This document shows, piece by piece, positions 27,310 through 36,681 of a DNA stretch of 64,000 bases; position 1 is the first letter of the stretch; every line of letters begins with the position of its first letter. The DNA is taken from positions 15,350-79,349 of the forward strand of contig JALHHH010000024.1 in assembly GCA_022837485.1 (NCBI GenBank). Direction: 5' to 3'. Source of the DNA: Bacteroidales bacterium. GTDB lineage: Bacteria; Bacteroidota; Bacteroidia; Bacteroidales; Lentimicrobiaceae. Both the position numbers and the translations under genes were made by a program. The notes under the pieces were generated by a model. That model did no database searches. It was not told the DNA's origin and saw nothing but the letters and a program-made list of their open reading frames with translations.

Positions 27310-28246
27310 TAAATGTGTGTACTTTCCTGATTTTATAGGGCCGCTTTTGCTGCGACTCATAGTAAGTACGCATAAGCAGTTCAGCCATGATTCCTACGGT
27401 AATAAGCTGTATTCCGGCCACAAGCAGTAATATGCCAAGCAATAGCATTGGCTTGCCCCAGATGTCGTGCCCCATTATTTTTTCTACCAGAAAATAAGTG
27501 TTGATGATTGCTCCGGCTATCAGAAACAACAACCCCATTCCTCCGAATAAATGCATGGGCTTGCTCATATACTTTTTGAAAAACAGCATCAGCATGAGGT
27601 CGCTGACCACTTTAAACGTTCGGTTTATCCCGTATTTCGATTTTCCGAATTCCCGGGCATGGTGCTTCACGTCTACCTGGGTGATGGTTGCGCCTTCCAG
27701 ACTTGCAAGAACCGGTATAAAACGGTGAAGCTCCCCGTAAAGACCTAAATTTTTGGCCAGGTCGCTCTTGAATACCTTGAGCGTACATCCGTAATCTTTA
27801 ATGTGCACCCCGGTGCTGTTGCGTATGATGGAATTGGCAATCTTGCTTGGAATTTTCCTCAGAAACATCCCGTCCTGACGGTTTTTTCGGACGCCTGCCA
27901 CCAGATCCCAGCCACCTTCTTCCGCTATGCCAAGCATGATGGGCACATCCGAAGGATCGTTCTGCAGGTCACCGTCCATGGTAACAAGATATTCGCCGCG
28001 GGCCTGTTCAATGCCGGCATACAAGGCTGCACTCTGACCAAAATTTTTCCGGAATTCAACCAGTACCACCCGTGGATCGTTCAATGCAAGAATCTCCTTA
28101 CGCGTACCGTCGGTTGAGCCATCATCAACATATATAATCTCGTAGTCAATATCGTGTATCGACTCGTTGATCCACTTGTTCAGCGGCCGGATGTTGGGTT
28201 CTTCGTTATAAACGCAAATTATAATGGAAAGCTTCGGATCACTCAT
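27302..28246 (-). CDS. Family 2 polyprenyl-phosphate glycosyltransferase with C-terminal membrane helices
   Basis: The 314-residue protein has a GT2 domain: IIICVYNEEPNI, the sugar-binding VDDGSTDGT, the metal-binding DGDLQNDP and NFGQSAALYAGIEQARG. Two C-terminal membrane helices follow (about 230-290), as in ArnC, GtrB or dolichol-phosphate mannose synthases. Such enzymes load one sugar on undecaprenyl phosphate at the inner face of the inner membrane. The start overlaps the stop of the GT39-like gene by four bases (ATGA). The neighbour upstream is an ArnT-like transferase that would use the product on the outer face. Confidence 0.92.
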   Translation of the reverse strand: MSDPKLSIIICVYNEEPNIRPLNKWINESIHDIDYEIIYVDDGSTDGTRKEILALNDPRVVLVEFRKNFGQSAALYAGIEQARGEYLVTMDGDLQNDPSDVPIMLGIAEEGGWDLVAGVRKNRQDGMFLRKIPSKIANSIIRNSTGVHIKDYGCTLKVFKSDLAKNLGLYGELHRFIPVLASLEGATITQVDVKHHAREFGKSKYGINRTFKVVSDLMLMLFFKKYMSKPMHLFGGMGLLFLIAGAIINTYFLVEKIMGHDIWGKPMLLLGILLLVAGIQLITVGIMAELLMRTYYESQQKRPYKIRKVHTFNA

Positions 28247-29862
28247 ACGGATTTTTTTAGCAGGAAGAGTCGGGTTTCATTAAGCTTGATGGTAAAGGTA
28301 TGGATGATTTCATAACCATCAAGCCGGTCTGCAAAATTAGCCAGATTTTTATCATCTGCGATATAACAGGCATTCGAATTAAGGACCTCAGTTGTCCTTG
28401 TTATAATCTGGCGCGATTCCCTGGCAATATAAAACGATGCATCGTGGTTAAACGGAGTGTCGCCAAGCACCAGGATTTTACAATCACCCGCAAGTCTTCC
28501 TGCCTTAATTTCACCCTCACGGTAAGAAGCATCCGGGTATGAATTGTAGCGGGCAGGTAAATTACAGGCGTTAAAACTTATACGGACCGCCAGTAGAATA
28601 ATTACAATACCGGCCCAGCGAAGACTACCGCCCCTTAACCATACAAAGTATCCGTATGCTGCCGCCATAATCAGTAAAGGTATCACAATCCAAACCCCTG
28701 GTAATCCTGCCGTTTCGTCCCAAATTAGGTAATATGCAGGTGAAAGAGCTGCAAGGAATGCCATTGCCTGTAAAACGTATACCACCAGGGTTCTCAGCTT
28801 GTGTTTAAGCTCATAGGTCAGTTGTGCGGCTCTTGCCAGAACGATAAAGACCAATGGAAACAGCATGAACAGATAGCGCGGTCTCATATCGGCGGAAACC
28901 CAGTATATAATTATATTTGAGCTGAAGATCACCAGATTGAAAACCATAAAACGCTCCTGCAGGATATTTTTTCTTACGTCTTTAATAAACAGGAACACCA
29001 CCAGAAGCGTCCATGGGGCAAATTCATATACCATCTCAAAGGGGAATGCAGCTAGATGTTTAACCCAGCTTAAAAACGTTCCCTCTTTGTCGCTTAAGCG
29101 GTTCGACTGATCGAAAAGGGTTAGGAATACCTCATCCAGTGTATTGGTTTTTAGATAGGCAGTATAATAAATACCCAATGCCAGGGCAAATGCCATAATC
29201 CCCGCCAGATGCTGCCAGGTAAACAGTTTGCGGAATTTCCTGTCCCATAAAAGCCAAACCACCAGGCTGATACCCTGAAATGCTAGAGACGGAATTCCTT
29301 TCATCAGAAATCCGGCAGCGGCCAGCAGGTAGGATATCGTAAACATAAGAAACCAGCGTCCCCGGTTTGAAAATTTCCAAATCGCGGCAAACGAGAGGAA
29401 CGTAACCAACGAATAGGTGATGTCAATTAATCCCTGAAACGAATCCCAGAAAAGTATGCGGGCCGAGGAAATCATCATGAGTGCAGCAAGCAGCGCATGC
29501 GGATTGCCGAGATGCTTGCGCGAAAAACAATAAATCGCCAGACTCAGCAAAAGGAGCGAAACAATGGTCGGGGTGCGGAAAACCAACTCCGATTCACTCC
29601 CGGTCAGCCATATCAACCCTGCCAGCAGCCAGTTGAATAGGGGTGGTTTGTTATAATAAAATTCTCCGTTTATGGTTGGATTGATATAATTGCCCGATAA
29701 CAGCATCTCGAGCGTAACCACTGCCCGCGTCGGCTCATCCGATATCAGAGGCATCAACCCGAGATTCAGCAGGTAAGCAAATGGAATCAGCAAAGCAATT
29801 ACACCGAAAACGACCCACGGCCGTGTTGCCATGCTTTTTATCACAGCCCTCATTCCTTGCAT
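28243..29862 (-). CDS. ArnT/PMT-like (GT39-superfamily) lipid-linked sugar transferase
   Basis: The 539-residue polytopic protein has about 12 membrane helices. Near the N-terminus is the acidic loop SDEPTRAVVTLEMLLSGN and NGEFYYNKPPLFNW, the ArnT-like substrate loop, with catalytic acids as in GT39/GT83 enzymes. A soluble C-terminal part (about 440-539) faces the periplasm. Such enzymes transfer a sugar from undecaprenyl phosphate to lipid A, glycoprotein or another envelope acceptor. It opens the minus-strand operon; the box TATTTTTG (CAAAAATA on plus, 29878-29885) lies 16 bp upstream and fits a -7 element. Confidence 0.88.
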   Translation of the reverse strand: MQGMRAVIKSMATRPWVVFGVIALLIPFAYLLNLGLMPLISDEPTRAVVTLEMLLSGNYINPTINGEFYYNKPPLFNWLLAGLIWLTGSESELVFRTPTIVSLLLLSLAIYCFSRKHLGNPHALLAALMMISSARILFWDSFQGLIDITYSLVTFLSFAAIWKFSNRGRWFLMFTISYLLAAAGFLMKGIPSLAFQGISLVVWLLWDRKFRKLFTWQHLAGIMAFALALGIYYTAYLKTNTLDEVFLTLFDQSNRLSDKEGTFLSWVKHLAAFPFEMVYEFAPWTLLVVFLFIKDVRKNILQERFMVFNLVIFSSNIIIYWVSADMRPRYLFMLFPLVFIVLARAAQLTYELKHKLRTLVVYVLQAMAFLAALSPAYYLIWDETAGLPGVWIVIPLLIMAAAYGYFVWLRGGSLRWAGIVIILLAVRISFNACNLPARYNSYPDASYREGEIKAGRLAGDCKILVLGDTPFNHDASFYIARESRQIITRTTEVLNSNACYIADDKNLANFADRLDGYEIIHTFTIKLNETRLFLLKKSV

Positions 29863-30133
29863 ATTTAGTTATTATGGCAAAAATAGAACAATAGCCGTAA
29901 AAATACCGGATGCAATTTATGGTAACCCAATACTTTTCACGTATGCGAAGCTTGTGGTGGTATAGCAGAGTGTACATGATTACGTTTTCTGGGCAGTTTC
30001 GCCCTTCAAACTTTTAAACACCTAGATGAATGCCATCGACATTTTCGGGTTTTTATCTGTAAATCATAGGACTGGCAAAATACTACCGAATCCAAACTTT
30101 AGTTAAGTTTGTATTCCATTTTTAAGGGCTGTT

Positions 30134-31888
30134 ATGAAACAGATATTATTGTCCCTGCTTAAACAACTAATTTTCTGGCTGTTGTTCTTCGCTTTTACGC
30201 GTACGGTTTTCTTTCTGTTTAACTTTCAGCTTCTTAGAGTTGAGGGCATAAGTTTTTTCGAAGTAATGGCCGGTTATTATCATGCCCTTCAGCTCGATTT
30301 TGCCACGGCATGTTACTTTCTGCTTTTCCCCTTCTTTTTGCTTCTTGTCCAGTCCTTTTATGCCCCGGAATGGCTCAACCGCATACATAAAGTTTATTAT
30401 TTTCTGGCCATCCTGTTATTCAGCCTCCTCATCAGCGTTGAACTGGGAATTTATCCCGAGTGGAAAACCAAGCTTCCCGTTAAGGCGTTTTCTTATTTAA
30501 GTAACCCGACAGAAGTTTACGATACCATTTCCACTTCTTTATTTTTTACGTTAACGGTTGTCTTTTTGCTGCTGACCTTGGCGGGATATAAAGCCTACCG
30601 GCAATGGTTTTATGTGAATCATGCCCATCCTGCCCGAAACGTTTTTTTTTCCATTGTCTTCGCCCTGACAATTCCTGTACTTCTTGTTGTGGGTGCCAGG
30701 GGAGGGGTACAGCAGATTCCTATAAATCAAAGCGCCTCATATTACAACGACATGGAGGAAGCCCGCGAAACGGTAAAAAATCTGTTTAAAACCCCAACGG
30801 ATTCCACCGTTAGCATTCTCACAACCGATCGCCCGAACATCGTTCTGCTTATCCTTGAAAGCTGGTCGGCCGACCTGATTGAATCCCTGGGTGGTGAACC
30901 GGGCATTACTCCCGAATTCAGAAAACTGGAAGAAAAAGGTATTCTGTTTACCAACCTCTGGGCTACCGGCCCCAGAAGTGAGCAGGCAATGGGGAGTATT
31001 TTTGGCGGATTCCCGGCTCACCCAATCTCTTCTATTACCGTTCAACCCGATAAGTTTACCGGACTTCCAACCATAACACGCCGGTTGATCGAGCAGGGCT
31101 ACAACACTTCCTTCTACTTCGGAGGTCAGCTGATTTATGGTAATATTAAAGGGTTTATCCTCTATAATGGATTTAAACGTGTTGTGGAAGGAGCCGATTT
31201 CGGAAACGATGTAATTAAAGGAAAGCTGGGAGCGCACGATGAATTTGTTCTTAACCGGCAGCTCCGGGATCTGAAGACCGAATCTCAGCCGTTCTTCTCT
31301 GCGCTTTTTACCCTGAGTTCTCACTCACCGTACGACCAACCAATGGAAGAGGTGCTTAAATGGGGCGACAACGAACGGCAATACATTAATTCGGCCTATT
31401 ATACCGACCGTTCCGTGGGCAACTTTATTAAGGTAGCCGAAACCCAGCCATGGTTCGATAATACCCTTTTTATTCTTGTAGCCGATCACAGCCACAACAG
31501 CTACCGCAACTGGGCTTTCACTACCCCGAATTATCACCGCATTCCAATGCTTTTTTACGGCAACGTAATCCGGGATGAATTTCGCGGCACAAAAGTCAGC
31601 AGGCTCTCAAATCAGTCCGATCTCGCCAAGACCATTCTCTGTCAACTTAATATAAATGCAGATGCATTCCACTGGAGCCGCGACCTTTTCAATCCAGCCT
31701 CTCCTGAATTTGCCTGGTATTCGTTTGAAGAAGGCCTGGGCTGGGTAAGGCCTGCCGGACATTTTGTCTACGATGCAAGAGTTGGCCATTACCATGAGAA
31801 TTCAATCCCACCTGCTATGAGCGACAGCATCATAAGGGAAGGCAGGTCTTATCTGCAGGTTTTGTTTGAAGAATACATGCAATACTAA
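30134..31888 (+). CDS. LTA synthase family sulfatase-fold phosphotransferase
   Basis: The 584-residue protein has five N-terminal membrane helices (about 1-195) and a large periplasmic sulfatase-fold domain starting TDRPNIVLLILESWS. Visible elements are the metal-binding Glu in LESWS, the likely nucleophile in the GPRSEQAMGSIFGG segment, and the metal-binding VADHSHN near residue 455. In Gram-positives LtaS transfers glycerol phosphate. In Bacteroidetes the related enzymes more likely transfer phosphoglycerol or phosphoethanolamine to envelope lipids or glycans. A box TAAGTTTG at 30104-30111 fits a -7 element. It is divergent from the lipid-sugar operon, so both may serve envelope modification. 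Confidence 0.88.
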   Translation: MKQILLSLLKQLIFWLLFFAFTRTVFFLFNFQLLRVEGISFFEVMAGYYHALQLDFATACYFLLFPFFLLLVQSFYAPEWLNRIHKVYYFLAILLFSLLISVELGIYPEWKTKLPVKAFSYLSNPTEVYDTISTSLFFTLTVVFLLLTLAGYKAYRQWFYVNHAHPARNVFFSIVFALTIPVLLVVGARGGVQQIPINQSASYYNDMEEARETVKNLFKTPTDSTVSILTTDRPNIVLLILESWSADLIESLGGEPGITPEFRKLEEKGILFTNLWATGPRSEQAMGSIFGGFPAHPISSITVQPDKFTGLPTITRRLIEQGYNTSFYFGGQLIYGNIKGFILYNGFKRVVEGADFGNDVIKGKLGAHDEFVLNRQLRDLKTESQPFFSALFTLSSHSPYDQPMEEVLKWGDNERQYINSAYYTDRSVGNFIKVAETQPWFDNTLFILVADHSHNSYRNWAFTTPNYHRIPMLFYGNVIRDEFRGTKVSRLSNQSDLAKTILCQLNINADAFHWSRDLFNPASPEFAWYSFEEGLGWVRPAGHFVYDARVGHYHENSIPPAMSDSIIREGRSYLQVLFEEYMQY

Positions 31889-32087
31889 ACCTGTATTCTT
31901 TTTCACACGCTCCGATAAGTGACTGAAAATGTCCGATTTCTTTTAGAAAAAGGGTTGGTGCATCAAATTATTCCGCTTTATCTGCTATTTTTGGCATCGC
32001 CATGCGGTGGTCATTCAGCTTTTTTAGTTTTTTTAAAGGTTTTTGAATGATTCCTCTATTACCATTGCAAGGGAATCGTATTAATAA

Positions 32088-34946
32088 GTGATCAAAAAAA
32101 CTGCAGACTTGAAATACTACAAAAAGCTTATTCAAAAATTTCAAGGCAATAGAATTGCCGACCAGCTCTTCTTTGGAATTATGGCAGCCGTTGTGGTTGC
32201 AATTCTTTTTATAGGGCATTACTGGACTTCTTTTGAAGCCCGCCGCTTCCGACTTCAGTCGGAAGAAATGAAGCAACGGTTTGTGAATGATCAGAAAAAC
32301 CTGGCCCGCCATGAAGTAACCCGCGCCCTCGATTTTATTAATTACAGCCGCTCCATGTCCCAGGAACGTATGAACAGTAACCTGCGTCAGCGCGTGGATG
32401 AAGCCTGGGACATAGCCAATAATATCTACATCGAAAATAACGGCAAAAAAAGCTCTGCTGAGATAGAAAAAATGATTAAAGATGCCCTCCGGCCTATTCG
32501 GTTTTCTAATGCCAGAGGCGACATTTTCATCTATACCACAGGTGGTGTTTCCGTTTTGCTTCCCAGAAGCAAGCACCGCGAAAATACCTCAAGTATCCAT
32601 TATAAGGATGACTATGGTAATTATGTTGTGCGCAATGAAGTTGAGTTGATAAAAAAAATGGATCAGGGATTTCTGCATTACTATGTTCCTTCCGGAGATA
32701 ACGACGCCGATTCGATCCTGCTAAAAAGTACATATATCCGCAAATTTCATCCGTATAACTGGTATCTCGGTTCCAAAGATTATCTTGAAGATTATGAACA
32801 GGATTTGAAAAACGACATCCTGGAATATCTTTCACGGGTAAGGTATGGCAACGAAGGTTATCTTTTTGTGAATACTATTGATGGCAAAGCTCTTATTACC
32901 AACGGAGTAAAACATCTTACACCTCAATATATCCTGGAAAGCGGTGATTCTAACCGAATCAGAACATACCTTAAACAGGTAAATGTTTACAGAAGTACAG
33001 GCAGTGGTTTTATTGAGTACACCTTCAAACGTCTTGTTTCTGAGGACAGCGATACAAAAATTTCCTACCTGGGTTCGTTAAAGGAATGGGGATGGATTGT
33101 TGGAGCCGGATTCTATGAAAATGAGATTCAGGATTTAATAAATATAAACCGAAAGGAGATGCAGCAGCAGGTAAAACGTGCTATGCTGCACATTATAATC
33201 TCTTTGCTGGTTGTTCTTGTTTTTATCTGGCTGGTCTCGCGATGGATTTCACGCCGCCTGGCCATGGGGTTCAGCCTGTTTAAGCACCACTTTCGTAAAG
33301 CCAACGACGAGTCTGTTGAAATTGATCCAGGGAATCTCATTTTTGCAGAATTCCGTGAACTGGCTACATCGGTCAACCGGATGATGGATGAACGCAACAT
33401 CGCCAGAAAATCACTCGAAAAAGAACGCTCACTGCTCCGCTCACTCATCGACTCAAGTCCCGACCTCATCTTCTTTAAGGATATGGAATCCCGTTTCGTT
33501 GGATGCAATAAGGCTTTTGCCGACTACCTGGGACTGGAAGAGCAGGATATGGTTGGGCATACCGATGCCGATTTTTATTCTTACGAAACGGCTGAAACAT
33601 ACCTCCGGGCCGATAAAAAGATTCTTTCCGACCGGATACCTATAAGATCGGAAGAGTGGATTACCTTTCCCGATGGCCGGAGAAGGCTTATGGATACCCT
33701 CAAGGTGCTTAATTTTGATAATGCCGGCGAACCGGTCGGAATTGTCGCCATCAGCCGCGACATCACCGAAAGAGAAGAAATTCAGCAAAAATACATTGAG
33801 GCCAAGGAAAAAGCCGAAGAGAGCGATCGCCTGAAAACAGCGTTCCTTGCGAACATGAGCCACGAAATCCGTACACCTCTTAATTCAATTATCGGCTTTT
33901 CCAACTTGCTGGCCGATGAAGATATCCCAGCTTCCGATAAAACGGAGTTTGTCAAGCATATTAATCATGGAAGTGAGAACCTTCTCAATCTTATCGATGA
34001 TATTATCGATATTGCGAAAATTGAAGCCGGACAGCTTACCGTAAGTATGGAACCGTGCAACCTCACCGATCTGATGGAGGAGATTTTTCAGGTACACTCC
34101 GAAATACTAAAGAAAAAGGGTAAAGATCATATCGTTCTTGCGCGAGAGTACAACCCTTCGCCTCAGGGCGATATGATAATGACCGATACTCTCCGCCTCC
34201 GCCAGGTTCTGGTTAATCTGATCGGAAATGCTATAAAATTTACCAACGAGGGCAGTATCACGTTTGGATACTCCATCAACGATAAGCAGGTGAAATTTGT
34301 GGTTAAGGATACCGGTATCGGCATTTCTCCGGAAGGACTTCAGGTAGTTTTCGAACGGTTCAGGCAGGATACCAAACACGGGCCCAGGCACCCGGGCGGT
34401 ACAGGTCTCGGTCTGGCCATTTCACGTCATATTGTACAATTACTCGGCGGCGATATAAACGTTGTTTCCAGGCAGGGAGAAGGCTCTGTATTCAGCTTCC
34501 ACATTCCTTGCGAAGCGGTCCCCGAAATTCAGGAAAAAGGGCAGCCTAAAACGGTTAAAAGCAAAATTTCCGATTGGAGCGGTAAAACTCTGTTGGTGGT
34601 GGAAGATGTGGATTCCAATTATGACTACATAATGGCCGCTCTTTCAAGAACAGGCATAAACATATTGCGGGCAAGGGCAGGGGAGGAGGCCGTTGAAATC
34701 TGCCTGAGCGGGCAGCCCGTTGATATCGTACTCATGGATATCGTTCTACCCGTTGCCGATGGATATGAAGCAACCCGAAAAATCAGGGAAAATAAACCCT
34801 CTTTGCCGGTAATAGCCCAAACGGCATTTGGAAGACCGGGTGATGAAGAGCTGAGCCGGGAGGCCGGATGCAGCGATTACATCAATAAACCCATACGCTT
34901 CCGAACCCTCATCGAGGTTCTCGGGAAATACCTTAACCAATCCTGA
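32088..34946 (+). CDS. Hybrid sensor histidine kinase (Cache, PAS, HisKA, HATPase, receiver)
   Basis: The 952-residue protein starts at a GTG (32088); no in-frame ATG precedes the first membrane helix. Membrane helices at about 29-44 and 366-384 enclose a periplasmic Cache-type sensor that contains two similar WYLGSKDYLEDYEQDL and WGWIVGAGFYENEI units. A HAMP-like linker, a PAS domain (about 449-560), the HisKA domain with phospho-His 592 (MSHEIRTPLNS), an ATPase with DTGIGI and GTGLGLAIS, and a C-terminal receiver with Asp 884 (LMDIVLP) follow. It would sense a small periplasmic molecule. There is no adjacent response regulator, so its output partner is not visible. Confidence 0.93.
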   Translation: MIKKTADLKYYKKLIQKFQGNRIADQLFFGIMAAVVVAILFIGHYWTSFEARRFRLQSEEMKQRFVNDQKNLARHEVTRALDFINYSRSMSQERMNSNLRQRVDEAWDIANNIYIENNGKKSSAEIEKMIKDALRPIRFSNARGDIFIYTTGGVSVLLPRSKHRENTSSIHYKDDYGNYVVRNEVELIKKMDQGFLHYYVPSGDNDADSILLKSTYIRKFHPYNWYLGSKDYLEDYEQDLKNDILEYLSRVRYGNEGYLFVNTIDGKALITNGVKHLTPQYILESGDSNRIRTYLKQVNVYRSTGSGFIEYTFKRLVSEDSDTKISYLGSLKEWGWIVGAGFYENEIQDLININRKEMQQQVKRAMLHIIISLLVVLVFIWLVSRWISRRLAMGFSLFKHHFRKANDESVEIDPGNLIFAEFRELATSVNRMMDERNIARKSLEKERSLLRSLIDSSPDLIFFKDMESRFVGCNKAFADYLGLEEQDMVGHTDADFYSYETAETYLRADKKILSDRIPIRSEEWITFPDGRRRLMDTLKVLNFDNAGEPVGIVAISRDITEREEIQQKYIEAKEKAEESDRLKTAFLANMSHEIRTPLNSIIGFSNLLADEDIPASDKTEFVKHINHGSENLLNLIDDIIDIAKIEAGQLTVSMEPCNLTDLMEEIFQVHSEILKKKGKDHIVLAREYNPSPQGDMIMTDTLRLRQVLVNLIGNAIKFTNEGSITFGYSINDKQVKFVVKDTGIGISPEGLQVVFERFRQDTKHGPRHPGGTGLGLAISRHIVQLLGGDINVVSRQGEGSVFSFHIPCEAVPEIQEKGQPKTVKSKISDWSGKTLLVVEDVDSNYDYIMAALSRTGINILRARAGEEAVEICLSGQPVDIVLMDIVLPVADGYEATRKIRENKPSLPVIAQTAFGRPGDEELSREAGCSDYINKPIRFRTLIEVLGKYLNQS

Positions 34947-34969
34947 TTCTGAAACTAAAATGGTTTCAG

Positions 34970-35026
34970 CCAAAAAAAACTGCGGTATCAGCAACACCGG
35001 TTTATCTCCTGTGAAGCCGATACCGC
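34970..35026 (-). terminator. Terminator of the DUF1015 / winged-helix transcript
   Basis: GCGGTATC (34982-34989) and GATACCGC (35019-35026) form a stem with a long loop. On the minus strand the stem is followed by a run of T. Confidence 0.6.
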
Positions 35027-35050
35027 CGTCTCAGGCGATCCTCCTCAATA

Positions 35051-35230
35051 TTACTTTTTAGGTTCGTAATAGCAAACCTTAGGGGATACTATTTTCTCCT
35101 CTTTTTTGAGTTTCTTGATTGCATTATCAACCTCTTTTTTTTCAATACCGGTCAACTCTGCTATCTCGCCTCCTTTAAGAGGCTTGCCGGCCTCAGCCAT
35201 GGCTTTCAGTATTTTTTCGTAAATATCCAT
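35051..35230 (-). CDS. 59-residue winged-helix-like DNA-binding protein
   Basis: The frame starts at ATG 35230 and stops at 35051. The product has the pattern of a minimal helix-turn-helix or winged-helix domain: MDIYEKILKAMAEAGKPLKG, then GEIAELTGIEKKEVDNAIKK as the HTH, and LKKEEKIVSPKVCYYEPKK as wing-like tail. It is very Lys/Glu-rich. It begins 17 bp after the DUF1015 stop and ends just before a terminator, so the two form one transcript. Similar tiny winged-helix proteins occur in other Bacteroidetes as far as I recall. Its target is unknown. Confidence 0.75.
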   Translation of the reverse strand: MDIYEKILKAMAEAGKPLKGGEIAELTGIEKKEVDNAIKKLKKEEKIVSPKVCYYEPKK

Positions 35231-35247
35231 TGTCCTTATTTTTTTGA

Positions 35248-36495
35248 TTAATCAAGCGAATGAACTACCAGACCACTCCTTAGTTTAGGTTCGAACCAGG
35301 TGGTTTTAGGAGGCATGATATTACCGGAATCGGCAATGTCGATAAGTTGTTGCATCGACACAGGATACAGCGCGAAAGCTGCGGCCATTTCACCGCTGTC
35401 AACGCGCCGGCTCAGCTCTCCAAGACCTCTGATCCCACCTACGAAATCAATGCGCTTCGAAGTGCGTAGATCGTTTATGCCCAGTATGTTATCAAGTACC
35501 AGCTGCGAAAGAACGGTTACATCCAGAACCCCTATAGGATCGCAGTCGTTGTATGTACCCTCCCGGGCTATCAATGAATACCATTTGCCGCCAAGATACA
35601 TGCTGAAATTGTGAAGGAACTCAGGCTTATAGATTTCGCTACCCTTTTCCTCAATTATGAAAACTTCGCCCAGCTTTTCCAGGAATTCTTCCGGACTCAG
35701 ACCGTTCAGGTCTTTGACAACCCGGTTGTAGTCAATGATGGTAAGCTGATCGGAAGGGAAATGTACCGCCAGGAAGTAGTTATATTCTTCATCACCCCTG
35801 TGGTTCGGATTGGCCATTTTCTTTTCATTTCCAACGAGAGCAGCTGCAGCAGTCCGGTGATGACCGTCGGCAACATAGGTGTAAGGCACGGTTTCGAACA
35901 GCTTCACAAGTTTATCAATGGTTTGTTTGTCCCTGATAACCCAGAAATGATGACCGAAACCATCAGCGGCAGTGAAGTCGTACTCCGGTTCGTTGCCTGT
36001 TACAATGCCGTGAATAATGCTGTCGATTTCCTTTACGTTCGGATAAGTAAAAAAAACGGGTTCCATATTGGCATTGGTGATCCGCACGTGCTTCATACGG
36101 TCTTCTTCCTTGTCTTTACGGGTTAATTCGTGTTTTTTGATAATCCCGTTAAGATAATCTTCAACGCCGGCACATCCTACAAGACCATACTGGGTTTTGC
36201 CGTTCATAGTCTGGGCATAAATGTACAAATAGTCTTCACTGTCCTGCACCAGCCAGCCTTTCTCTCTGAAAGTATGAAAGTTGTCCCTGGCTTTATTGTA
36301 TACCTGCTCATCGTGTTCGTCGATTTCAACCGGAAGGTCTATTTCGGGTTTGATGATGTGAAGCAGTGAATAGGGATTACCTTCGGCTTCAACCCTGGCT
36401 TCACTTGAATTGAGAACATCGTAGGGCCTTGAAGCAAGTTGTAAGGCAATTTCCTTTGGTGGCCTGAGGCCTTTAAAAGGTTTTAATACAGCCAT
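35248..36495 (-). CDS. DUF1015 family protein
   Basis: The 415-residue length and motifs match DUF1015: an N-terminal PFKGLRPPKEIALQLASRPY, the PYSLLHIIKPE segment, and YVADGHHRTAAA, which looks like the nucleotide- or phosphate-binding site of a ParB/Srx-like domain. The family often lies beside serine biosynthesis genes (serC, serA) in this phylum, and serA is 850 bp upstream here. The function is not established; a role in serine or phosphoserine metabolism is inference from context. The four-helix-bundle gene lies between it and serA. Confidence 0.88.
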   Translation of the reverse strand: MAVLKPFKGLRPPKEIALQLASRPYDVLNSSEARVEAEGNPYSLLHIIKPEIDLPVEIDEHDEQVYNKARDNFHTFREKGWLVQDSEDYLYIYAQTMNGKTQYGLVGCAGVEDYLNGIIKKHELTRKDKEEDRMKHVRITNANMEPVFFTYPNVKEIDSIIHGIVTGNEPEYDFTAADGFGHHFWVIRDKQTIDKLVKLFETVPYTYVADGHHRTAAAALVGNEKKMANPNHRGDEEYNYFLAVHFPSDQLTIIDYNRVVKDLNGLSPEEFLEKLGEVFIIEEKGSEIYKPEFLHNFSMYLGGKWYSLIAREGTYNDCDPIGVLDVTVLSQLVLDNILGINDLRTSKRIDFVGGIRGLGELSRRVDSGEMAAAFALYPVSMQQLIDIADSGNIMPPKTTWFEPKLRSGLVVHSLD

Positions 36496-36545
36496 AGAAT
36501 ATAGATTTATGAGGTGGTTATTAATTTCGTGGCAGCGGCAGTAAC

Positions 36546-36600
36546 CGTCAAAAAGGAAAAGCCTCTGACTCCATCACAAACGTATGATGTGCCAAGGCTT
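36546..36600 (-). terminator. Terminator between the four-helix-bundle gene and DUF1015
   Basis: The outer stem is AAGCCT (36559-36564) / AGGCTT (36595-36600) and the inner stem is CATCA / TGATG (36572-36589). On the minus strand the stem is followed by TTCCTTTTT. This suggests that DUF1015 is transcribed from its own promoter. Confidence 0.6.
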
Positions 36601-36681
36601 ACCGGGTGACAAAATTATAATTAAATCCTAAGGAAAAAAATTATCTTTCCGTTTCGCAAAAAGCTGCAGGGTAATAAACAC

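Noticed and set aside
32088..34946. SusR-type hybrid two-component regulator
   Set aside because: The kinase ends in a receiver domain without a DNA-binding AraC part, and the sensor is a Cache type rather than a beta-propeller.
35280..35300. tRNA T-loop-like GGTTCGAACC
   Set aside because: It lies inside the DUF1015 coding sequence and no cloverleaf surrounds it. No tRNA was found elsewhere.
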